From JAHJQQ01 sp041739295 (lineage in GTDB: Bacteria; Pseudomonadota; Gammaproteobacteria; Thiohalobacterales; Thiohalobacteraceae): a DNA stretch of 27,780 bases. Within the stretch, counting starts at the first letter, position 1. Each line of letters begins with the position of its first letter. The notes beneath the pieces were generated by a model. The model saw nothing but the letters and a program-made list of their open reading frames with translations. It was not told where the DNA came from and searched no databases. The stretch covers positions 1 through 27,780 of the forward strand of contig JBGSOE010000339.1 of the NCBI GenBank assembly GCA_041739295.1, read 5' to 3'. The translations under genes and the position numbers were made by a program. Below are positions 8,183-14,729 of this stretch, one piece after another.

Positions 8183-8665
8183 TTGAACAAATTGATCGCC
8201 GGCACAGAGCTTGCCGAGCTTTCACTGGAAATACTCATAACTGAGACTGCCGGAAAAACCGGCAAGACCGCCATCTTCAACAATGCCGCGCAATTGTGGA
8301 ACCACAGTTTCTACTGGCGCAGTTTGCGAGCCAACGGCGGCGGCGAGCCACCCGCCGCCTTGCAAAAAATAATCGATGCCTCATTCGGCAATCTGGATGC
8401 CTGCAAAAAGGCGCTGGAAGAAGCAGCGACGACACAGTTCGGCAGCGGTTGGGTCTGGCTCGTGGCGGACGGCGATAAGCTGAAGGTGGTTAAAACCGGC
8501 AATGCGGGTACACCGCTGACCAAGGGTGCGAAACCGCTGTTGGCAATCGACGTGTGGGAACACGCCTATTATCTCGATTACCAGAATCGTCGCGCGGATT
8601 ATCTCAACGGCGTCATCGAGAAGCTGATCAATTGGGAATTTGCCGCAGACAATCTTGGTGAGTGA
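8183..8665 (+). pseudogene. sodB: 5'-truncated iron superoxide dismutase
   Basis: The 160 residues match the body of Fe-SOD (SodB, usually about 193 residues): NKLIAGTELAELSLEIL, FNNAAQLWNHSFYWRSL, FGSGWVWLV, NAGTPLTKGAKPLLAIDVWE and HAYYLDYQNRRADYL. Three metal ligands are present: His in WNHSFYW, and Asp and His in DVWEHAYY. The first about 35 residues are missing, including the HYGKHH region with the first His ligand and the active-site Tyr. The frame begins at a TTG. In-frame codons just upstream read H-A-D-T-L-N-K, as if a YV-containing segment had been deleted, preceded by a TGA at 8162. I found no N-terminus in other frames of the 100 bp upstream. The remaining frame is undamaged, so the loss is probably recent. 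An intact enzyme through a sequencing error cannot be excluded. Confidence 0.75.
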
Positions 8666-8803
8666 CTGGCATCATTAATTTGCCCATCTGTCAGCAAACA
8701 TTTAGTAAATCATAGAACTAAGCAAACATTCACAGCGTGTCCCCTCTTCCAAAGTGAAAAGCACGCAGAGGTATTTCTTCCAGGTTTGCTCTTGGTTGGT
8801 GAG

Positions 8804-8977
8804 TTAATCCTAAAAAAATCATTTCAGCCACGGAAACACACGGAAGAGGCTGAAACACAGTGCCTTCCTGGCGCGACTATTCACCCCCTTGCGGGTGATG
8901 GCGGTGCCGGCGTGAAGCTTATGATCTGGTCCGTGTTTTTCCGTGTGCTTTCGTGGCAAATGCGGTTTATAGGTTCA
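8804..8977 (-). repeat. Family A intergenic repeat, copy A3
   Basis: Reverse orientation of A1. It starts with CCTAAAAAAATCATTTCAGC and ends with GCAAATGCGGTTTATAGGTT. It is followed directly by a family B repeat, and the A+B pair is repeated in tandem. Confidence 0.85.
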
Positions 8978-8979
8978 AT

Positions 8980-9113
8980 GTAGGTCGGGTTAGCGCCGTT
9001 TGCGTAACCCGACAGGCATTGCGCAGCAACACAACGCTTTGTTTAATGTGTGCCTGACGGCACGCGTGGCGGGTTACGGCGCAAACAACGCGCCTAACCC
9101 GCCCTACATCTTA
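8980..9113. repeat. Family B repeat (GTAGGTCGGGTTAGCG type), copy B1
   Basis: Bounded by GTAGGTCGGGTTAGCGCCG on the left and CGCGCCTAACCCGCCCTAC on the right. An inner inverted pair (GCGTAACCCGACAGGC and GCGGGTTACGGCGC) also lets it fold as a long hairpin. It is a type common in intergenic regions of gammaproteobacteria. It is almost identical to 9291-9423. Confidence 0.8.
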
Positions 9114-9115
9114 CG

Positions 9116-9288
9116 TTCAACCTAAAAAATCATTTCAGCCACGGAAACACACGGAAGACACTGAATCACAGTGCCTTCCTGGCGCGACTATTCACCCCCT
9201 TGCGGGTGATGGCGGTGCCTGCGTGAAGCTTATGATAGTGTCCGTGTTTTTCCGTGTGATTCCGTGGCAAATGCGGTTTATAGGTTCA
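9116..9288 (-). repeat. Family A intergenic repeat, copy A4
   Basis: Almost identical to A3 and in the same orientation. It is the first half of the second A+B tandem unit. The A3+B1 and A4+B2 units are offset by about 310 bp. Confidence 0.85.
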
Positions 9289-9290
9289 AT

Positions 9291-9423
9291 GTAGGTCGGG
9301 TTAGCGCCGTTTGCGTAACCCGACAGGCGTTGCGCAGCAACCCAACGCCGTTGTAAAGGTGTCCCTGACGGCACGCTTGGCGGGTTACGTCGCAAACAAC
9401 GCGCCTAACCCGCCCTACATCTT
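9291..9423. repeat. Family B repeat, copy B2
   Basis: Near-identical to B1 at 8980-9113, with a few substitutions and small length changes. It ends about 24 bp before the operator-like dyad upstream of csbD. The whole 8666-9446 gap consists of the two A+B units plus about 140 bp of featureless DNA after sodB'. Confidence 0.8.
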
Positions 9424-9446
9424 ACGTTAATAGCTAATTTCATACC

Positions 9447-9466
9447 TATGTACGCCATCGCACAGA
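9447..9466. promoter_or_regulatory. Operator-like 20 bp dyad, site 5
   Basis: TATGTACG-CCAT-CGCACAGA. It lies 58 bp upstream of the csbD start codon, at a typical activator or repressor position for a short leader. Confidence 0.6.
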
Positions 9467-9524
9467 CCGTGTCTGACTATTGGATCAAGCTTCATTCTCC
9501 ACATTAATCTGTAAGGAGTAGTTC

Positions 9525-9749
9525 ATGAATTGGAATATCATAGAAGGCAATTGGAAGCAGTTCAAAGGCCTGGTTACCGCGCGCTGGGGCAAGCTCACCG
9601 ATGATCACCTCGATGTCATTGCCGGCAATCGCGACGTACTGGCCGGCAAGATTCAGGAATCCTATGGCATCACCAAGGATGAAGTCGAGCAGCAGATCAA
9701 GAGCTTTGAGGAACGCAACAAGGATTTCCAGCCCCCGAACAACGCATAA
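9525..9749 (+). CDS. CsbD family stress-response protein (YjbJ-like)
   Basis: A 74-residue small hydrophilic protein with the CsbD signature throughout: MNWNIIEGNWKQFKGLVTAR, WGKLTDDHLDVIAGNRDVL and GKIQESYGITKDEVEQQI. Its length matches the family. AAGGAG lies 7 nt upstream of the ATG. CsbD/YjbJ proteins are abundant, soluble, and induced by general stress or in stationary phase; their molecular function is not established. The operator-like dyad 58 bp upstream and the neighbouring Crp/Fnr and kinase genes place it in the proposed local stress regulon. Confidence 0.95.
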   Translation: MNWNIIEGNWKQFKGLVTARWGKLTDDHLDVIAGNRDVLAGKIQESYGITKDEVEQQIKSFEERNKDFQPPNNA

Positions 9750-9873
9750 CTCGCTTTGTTCGCAACCGATGAACGGCACCCCGTCACGCCTCATTGCTGA
9801 CAGGATCACATTCTATAAAACAGCATGGAAGTGGATTTGTGGATTCACACCGGTTCAGGCAGGAGAAATGCCA

Positions 9874-9939
9874 GGCGGGCTCAAAAACCAAGTGCAGCAT
9901 TTATGGGAGATAATGTTGCACTTGGTATTTGAGCCCGCC
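9874..9939. other. Long near-perfect inverted repeat in the leader of the DUF3096 gene
   Basis: The left arm GGCGGGCTCAAAAACCAAGT followed by GCAGCATT pairs with the right arm AATGTTGCACTTGGTATTTG followed by AGCCCGCC, with only two mismatches over about 28 positions and a loop of about 10 nt. It lies 56 bp before the DUF3096 start codon and about 125 bp after csbD. No T-run follows, so it is not a canonical terminator. It could be an mRNA structure or a short palindromic element. Confidence 0.7.
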
Positions 9940-9995
9940 AGGATATATCGACCTGCCCGCTCCCCAGTTACTTCAATCATTCCAAGGAGGAAAAT

Positions 9996-10148
9996 ATGAA
10001 CATGACCTTAAGTTTGGCCCCCTTAGTGTCACTGATCGCCGGCATACTCATTTTGGCTGTACCACGCTTGCTGAGCTACATCGTGGCAATTTATTTGATC
10101 ATCATCGGCTTGCTCGGGCTGTTCGGTGCGAATGGCGTACACCTGTAG
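9996..10148 (+). CDS. DUF3096 family small membrane protein
   Basis: 50 residues: MNMTLSLAPLVSLIAGILIL followed by AVPRLLSYIVAIYLIIIGLL and a GLFGANGVHL tail. The two hydrophobic helices joined by a VPRLLSYIVA turn are the pattern of DUF3096. AAGGAGG lies 6 nt upstream of the ATG, a strong ribosome site. It follows csbD in the same direction after 246 bp that contain the long hairpin at 9874-9939, and may be co-expressed with it. Function unknown; such peptides are often found next to other stress-associated small proteins. Confidence 0.85.
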   Translation: MNMTLSLAPLVSLIAGILILAVPRLLSYIVAIYLIIIGLLGLFGANGVHL

Positions 10149-10235
10149 AAAAGGCATAACGCCGCGTACTTTCCCCGGTAAATGAGCCGTGCACTGCCGA
10201 AGCTTTTGTTAAAAGCAACAGCGGGGGCCGTACAA

Positions 10236-10387
10236 AATGGCACTTAACTTAAGCCCAAAACCAGGAGAGATGGCCACGGAATCCACGGAAGCACGCTAAA
10301 ATAGGCTTATTTCTATTGTTGTTTCCGTGTTCTTCCGTGGATTCCGTGGCCAGCTTTTTTGTTTTTTGGCTTTAGTTAGGTGCCATT
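10236..10387. repeat. Palindromic element (AATGGCACTTAACTTAAGCC ends)
   Basis: The terminal arms AATGGCACTTAACTTAAGCC and GGCTTTAGTTAGGTGCCATT are inverted copies. Inside them GGCCACGGAATCCACGGAAG pairs with CTTCCGTGGATTCCGTGGCC. The middle is an AT-rich loop. It is non-coding. The inner GCCACGGAATC..ACGGAA motif resembles the arms of family A, suggesting distant kinship. The rest of the 10149-10717 gap shows only the weak dyad at 10502-10521. Confidence 0.75.
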
Positions 10388-10501
10388 CGGCACTGACCCC
10401 TTTGTTAGTTAGCTGCCCTTGGACCCGCTTTAGTGCTTGCCACTTTGTATGTTCGTTAAGTTTCATCAACTCTCATTTACCATTTCACGATATCACACCC
10501 T

Positions 10502-10521
10502 TATGCGCGGCAACGCACGGA
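10502..10521. promoter_or_regulatory. Weaker operator-like dyad, site 6
   Basis: TATGCGCG-GCAA-CGCACGGA. It keeps the spacing and most half-site bases, but has C for T at position 5 and G for A at position 18. It lies 196 bp upstream of the HK2 start codon. Confidence 0.4.
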
Positions 10522-10717
10522 GTTTGCCTAGTCTGACCGCTAAGATGTGATATGCCAGATAAAAGCTCATTCAGATACAGGATCAATCTACCCCTGCTCC
10601 AGCGCGCAAAAGCAGACATTGCACCTTGTGGTAGCAACATTGCGATCGGTGAGATTCTGCCGGCGGCAGTGGCCACGCGGTCCGCCAGATTTATTGGCGC
10701 GTTAACAGAGTTTGACC

Positions 10718-13261
10718 ATGCTCAATAAAGTACCCTTGCCGGTTACCCCCCACATGGCCGCCACAGTGGATAGCATTATCGAAGACAGACGTCAGGAGAG
10801 CCTGCTTAAAACCGGCGCCTTGCAGAGCGCGATTCTCAATAGCGCCAATTTCTCAAGCATTGCTACCGACGCAAACGGCGTCATTCAGATTTTCAATGTC
10901 GGTGCGGAGCACATGCTGGGTTACACGGCTGCCGAAGTGATCAATAAGATCACACCGGCCGATATTTCCGATCCGGAGGAATTGATCGCGCGCGCCAAGG
11001 AATTGAGCGTCGAACTCTCCACGCCGATTGCGCCAGGCTTTGATGCCTTGGTATTCAAGGCCTCACGCGGTATCGAGGATATCTACGAATTAACCTATAT
11101 CCGTAAGGATAAGAGCCGTTTCCCGGCGGTGGTGTCAGTCACGGCACTACGCGATGCCGAAAACGCCATTATCGGTTATTTGCTTATCGGCACGGACAAT
11201 ACCGCGCGCAAACGGGCGGAAGAGGCACTGCTCAAGGCGGGCGCCTTGCAGAGCGCAATTTTCAACAGCGCCAATTTCTCGAGTATCGCCACGGATGCCA
11301 ATGGCGTTATTCAGATTTTCAATGTCGGTGCGGAACGCATGCTGGGCTACACAGCCGCCGAAGTGATGAACAAGATCACGCCGGCCGATATTTCCGACCC
11401 GGAGGAATTGATCGCGCGCGCCAAGGAGTTGAGCGCCGAACTCTCCACGCCGATTACACCGGGCTTCGAGGCCTTGGTATTCAAGGCCTCGCGCGGTATC
11501 GAGGATATCTACGAATTGACCTATATCCGTAAGGACGGCAGTCGATTCCCGGCGGTGGTGTCGGTCACGGCACTGCGCGACGCTCACAATGGGATTATCG
11601 GCTACCTTTTGATAGGCACCGATAATACCTCGGGAAAACAGGTCGAAGCAGAGCAGGAAAAGCTCGATCAGATGCTGCGTGACCAGCAGTTCTACACACG
11701 TTCCCTGTTCGAATCCAACATCGACGCACAGATGACAACCGATCCATCCGGCATCATTACGGACGCCAACATGCAGATGGAAGCGCTGACAGGATGCACG
11801 CGCATTGAGTTGATCGGTACGCCATTCAAGAATTACTTTACCGACCCGGAACGGGCCGAGGCCGGCATCGAAAAGGTGCTCAGTGAAAAGAAACTCACCA
11901 ACTACGAGTTGACGGCGCGCGCCAGTGACGGCACAGAAACAGTCGTGTCTTACAATGCGACCACCTTCTACGACCGCTATGACGTACTCCAGGGCGTGGT
12001 CGCCGCAGCGCGTGATATTACTGAGCGCAAACTTCTCGACCAGGAATTGCAGGAAACAAACCTCGAGCTGCAGGACGCCAAATTCGCCGCGGACAAGGCC
12101 AACCTTGCAAAATCAGATTTCCTTTCCAGTATGAGCCATGAATTGCGCTCACCACTCAATGCGATCCTCGGTTTCGCCCAGCTGATGGAAACCGGTACAC
12201 CGCAACCGACGGACGATCAGAAATCCAGCATTGACCAGATTCTTCAGGCGGGATGGTATCTGCTCGAGTTGATCAACGAAATTCTCGATCTTGCCTTGAT
12301 TGAATCCGGGAAGCTGTCGCTGTCGCTGGAACCCATGTCGCTGCCCGAGGTGTTGCTCGATTGTCAGGCCATGATCGAACCGCAGGCGCAAAAGAGCGGA
12401 ATTAGTATGAGCTTTCCCTTGTTCGATTGCCCTTACTTTGCGCATGCCGATCGGACTCGAGTGAAGCAGATCATCATCAATCTGCTTTCCAACGCGATCA
12501 AATACAACCGCGCAGGCGGTTCTGTAAAAGTAACGTGCGGCGTGCACACGGCGCAGCGCATACGAATCAGCGTGGAGGATACCGGCGAAGGATTGTCTGC
12601 GGATAAGCTCGCACAACTATTCCAGCCCTTCAATCGTCTTGGGCAAGAAGCCAGCGCCGAGGAAGGCACCGGCATTGGCCTGGTGGTGAGCAAACGGCTG
12701 GTCGAATTAATGGGCGGTAAAATAGGCGCGCAGAGCACTGTCGGCGTAGGTAGTGTGTTCTGGATCGACCTGAACCTGGCTGAAGCGCTGCAACTTCCCG
12801 ACGGAAATGACGCAGCGCTCGTGCAATCTCATACGCCTGAGCAACATAGCAAGGCACTGCGCACGCTGCTCTATGTAGAAGACAACCGCGCCAATATGCA
12901 GTTGGTCGAGAAGCTCATTGCGCGTCGCCCCGACATGCGTTTATTGACGGCAGAGGATGGCACACGCGGCATCGCCCTGGCGCGCACCCATCAGCCGGAG
13001 GTAATTCTGATGGACATTAATCTACCCGGTATCAGCGGAATTCAAGCGCTGAAAATCCTGCGTGAGGATCCAGTAACGGCACATATCCCTGTGCTTGCCA
13101 TCAGCGCCAATGCCATGCCACACGATATCAAGGTCGGCCTGGAAGCGGGATTTTTCCGCTACCTTACTAAACCAATCAGAGTCAGCGAGTTCATGATTGC
13201 CCTGGACTTGGCGTTGAAGGACTCGGAAAAGGTAATAAACAGCGCGGCGGCGCCAGTATAA
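10718..13261 (+). CDS. Hybrid sensor histidine kinase HK2 (PAS-PAS-PAS-HisKA-HATPase-REC)
   Basis: 847 residues from the ATG at 10718 (a TTG at 10712 is an alternative). No membrane segment, so cytosolic. PAS1 (about 33-165) and PAS2 (about 175-307) are nearly identical at DNA level, a 426 bp direct tandem duplication starting at GALQSAI. PAS3 (about 325-437, ending VVAAARDITERK) is unrelated in detail. A coiled linker leads to HisKA with His474 in SMSHELRSPLNAIL, HATPase_c with LLSNAIKYN, DTGEGL and GTGIGLVVSKR, and REC with Asp766 in ILMDINLPG. The kinase core and REC are strongly similar to HK1. RR2 starts 5 nt after its stop, so the two form an operon. No Hpt domain is seen in the window. 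Confidence 0.93.
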   Translation: MLNKVPLPVTPHMAATVDSIIEDRRQESLLKTGALQSAILNSANFSSIATDANGVIQIFNVGAEHMLGYTAAEVINKITPADISDPEELIARAKELSVELSTPIAPGFDALVFKASRGIEDIYELTYIRKDKSRFPAVVSVTALRDAENAIIGYLLIGTDNTARKRAEEALLKAGALQSAIFNSANFSSIATDANGVIQIFNVGAERMLGYTAAEVMNKITPADISDPEELIARAKELSAELSTPITPGFEALVFKASRGIEDIYELTYIRKDGSRFPAVVSVTALRDAHNGIIGYLLIGTDNTSGKQVEAEQEKLDQMLRDQQFYTRSLFESNIDAQMTTDPSGIITDANMQMEALTGCTRIELIGTPFKNYFTDPERAEAGIEKVLSEKKLTNYELTARASDGTETVVSYNATTFYDRYDVLQGVVAAARDITERKLLDQELQETNLELQDAKFAADKANLAKSDFLSSMSHELRSPLNAILGFAQLMETGTPQPTDDQKSSIDQILQAGWYLLELINEILDLALIESGKLSLSLEPMSLPEVLLDCQAMIEPQAQKSGISMSFPLFDCPYFAHADRTRVKQIIINLLSNAIKYNRAGGSVKVTCGVHTAQRIRISVEDTGEGLSADKLAQLFQPFNRLGQEASAEEGTGIGLVVSKRLVELMGGKIGAQSTVGVGSVFWIDLNLAEALQLPDGNDAALVQSHTPEQHSKALRTLLYVEDNRANMQLVEKLIARRPDMRLLTAEDGTRGIALARTHQPEVILMDINLPGISGIQALKILREDPVTAHIPVLAISANAMPHDIKVGLEAGFFRYLTKPIRVSEFMIALDLALKDSEKVINSAAAPV

Positions 13262-13266
13262 GTGAC

Positions 13267-14241
13267 ATGATCAACAGCGACGACATTCTCAACGCCGGCA
13301 TTCTGATCGTAGACGATCAGATGGTAAACGTGCGTATTCTGGAGCAGGTACTGCGAAGGGCCGGTTATCGCCACGTGACCTCGACGATGGACCCACATGC
13401 TGTTTGTGCGCTGCATAGAGCCAACCATTATGACCTGATTTTACTCGATCTACAGATGCCAGGCATGGATGGCTTCCAAGTGATGGAAGGCCTGAAGGCA
13501 ATTACAGCGGACGGTTATGTTCCGATACTCGCGGTTTCGGCACAACCTGATTATAAATTGCAGGCGCTGACTTCCGGCGCGAAAGACTTCATCAGCAAAC
13601 CATTCGACTTTCGGGAAATCAAGACACGCATCTACAACATGCTGGAAGTCAGATTGCTGTACAAAGAGCTCGAACAGTACAGTCTTGCGCAGGAATCGTT
13701 GGCACTGCATGACGCGCTCACAGGCCTGCCAAACAGACGGTTGTTAATAGACAGACTTTCTTTGTCCATCGCACATGCGCGCAGGAACAAGGCCACCATG
13801 GCGGTAATGTACCTGGATCTTGACGTTTTCAAACAGATCAACGACACTTTCGGCCACGCTGCTGGCGACTCATTGCTGCGGGAAGTCGCCACGCGTTTGG
13901 CCTCCGCAGTGCGTCAGGAAGATACCGTGGCGCGCCTGGGCGGCGACGAATTCGTGATTGCCTTGTGGGAACTGGATCATCCTGACAGTGTGGTAAATCT
14001 GGTGTCTAAAGTAATTCAGGCAGTATCACAGCCTTATTGCTTTGAAGATCGGACGGTGCGCATAACTGTCAGCGTTGGCATCGGCATTTATCCTGACCAC
14101 GGCAAAGACATGGAAACATTGATGAAAGGCGCGGACAAGGCTTTATTTGACGCCAAGCGCACGGGCAAGAATGACTACCGTATCGCAGCATGCATCGAAC
14201 CACCGACGACAGGACAATCTTTCGGCAACCTGTCCTCATGA
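13267..14241 (+). CDS. Response regulator RR2, REC-GGDEF diguanylate cyclase
   Basis: 324 residues. The REC domain (about 10-125) has Asp61 in LILLDLQMPG and Lys in ISKPFD. A short linker (LLYKELEQYSLAQESLA) leads to a GGDEF domain (about 155-310) beginning HDALTGLPNRRLL, with YLDLDVFKQINDTFGH, the active-site motif G225-G-D-E-F229 and the inhibitory I-site R216-Q-E-D219 five residues before it. All residues needed to make cyclic di-GMP from two GTP, and for product inhibition, are present. HK2 is the likely phosphodonor, directly or through a missing phosphotransfer protein. The receiver is a close paralogue of that of RR1. A PilZ-domain protein is encoded at 18881-19264. Confidence 0.94.
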   Translation: MINSDDILNAGILIVDDQMVNVRILEQVLRRAGYRHVTSTMDPHAVCALHRANHYDLILLDLQMPGMDGFQVMEGLKAITADGYVPILAVSAQPDYKLQALTSGAKDFISKPFDFREIKTRIYNMLEVRLLYKELEQYSLAQESLALHDALTGLPNRRLLIDRLSLSIAHARRNKATMAVMYLDLDVFKQINDTFGHAAGDSLLREVATRLASAVRQEDTVARLGGDEFVIALWELDHPDSVVNLVSKVIQAVSQPYCFEDRTVRITVSVGIGIYPDHGKDMETLMKGADKALFDAKRTGKNDYRIAACIEPPTTGQSFGNLSS

Positions 14242-14333
14242 GTGGGCACATTGCGCGAATGAAATAGGGTCTACGCCTATTCACCCACACGAATCCGCGT
14301 TGAGCCCGATTTTGAGATAGGTTCTACTGAAAC

Positions 14334-14426
14334 TGTCGGACGCGCGGCTTGAGCCGCTGAATCCGACCTAAGTTAACCCGCATAATAAACGTAGGTCGGA
14401 TTCAGGCCGAAGGCCGCGTCCGACAT
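14334..14426. repeat. Inverted repeat of GTAGGTCGGATTCAGG type
   Basis: The left arm TGTCGGACGCGCGGCTTGAG continues to CCGACCTA, and the right arm GTAGGTCGGATTCAGGCCGA continues to GCGTCCGACA. They are inverted copies separated by about 20 bp. It lies about 90 bp after the stop of RR2 and may end the HK2-RR2 transcript. Confidence 0.75.
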
Positions 14427-14450
14427 GGAAGATTAATGTAGGGTGGGATA

Positions 14451-14667
14451 GGGAACCTCTGATTAATTTGCTCAAGCGAGCAGCTGCAAGGCGCGGACAG
14501 GCGACTCGAAGCGAAGCAGAAAGAACGGCGCTAGCCGGCCCGCAGGGCGAGCTACGTAGCACCGTGTAACAAACGGAGTACACGGCGTCTGCCGCTTCCC
14601 GGCCCCGTATTTTGAACGCGGCTGCAACGCGACAGATGCCGCTTCAGCGAATTAATCAGCGGTTCCT
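14451..14667 (+). repeat. MITE-like element (family C, copy 2, complete)
   Basis: 217 bp, with terminal inverted repeats GGGAACCTCTGATTAATTT and GAATTAATCAGCGGTTCC. TA is present next to each end (GGATAGGGAACC and GGTTCCTTAG). The body carries CAAGCGAGCAGCTGCAAGGC and has no open frame of note. The left 62 bp equal the reverse complement of the fragment at 1-62, showing a shared body and not just shared ends. Confidence 0.8.
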
Positions 14668-14729
14668 TAGATCTTTATCTAACGTGATCTAACCTGGACG
14701 CGTCTATGAAATTGATGGCGATCCAGCCT

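Noticed and set aside
8804..9423. CRISPR-like array from the repeated A and B units
   Set aside because: Units are about 130-170 bp, palindromic and only doubled; there are no short repeats with regular unique spacers and no cas genes.
14242..14729. Transposase gene or remnant within the repeat-rich gap
   Set aside because: Only terminal repeats and palindromes are seen; no frame resembles a transposase.
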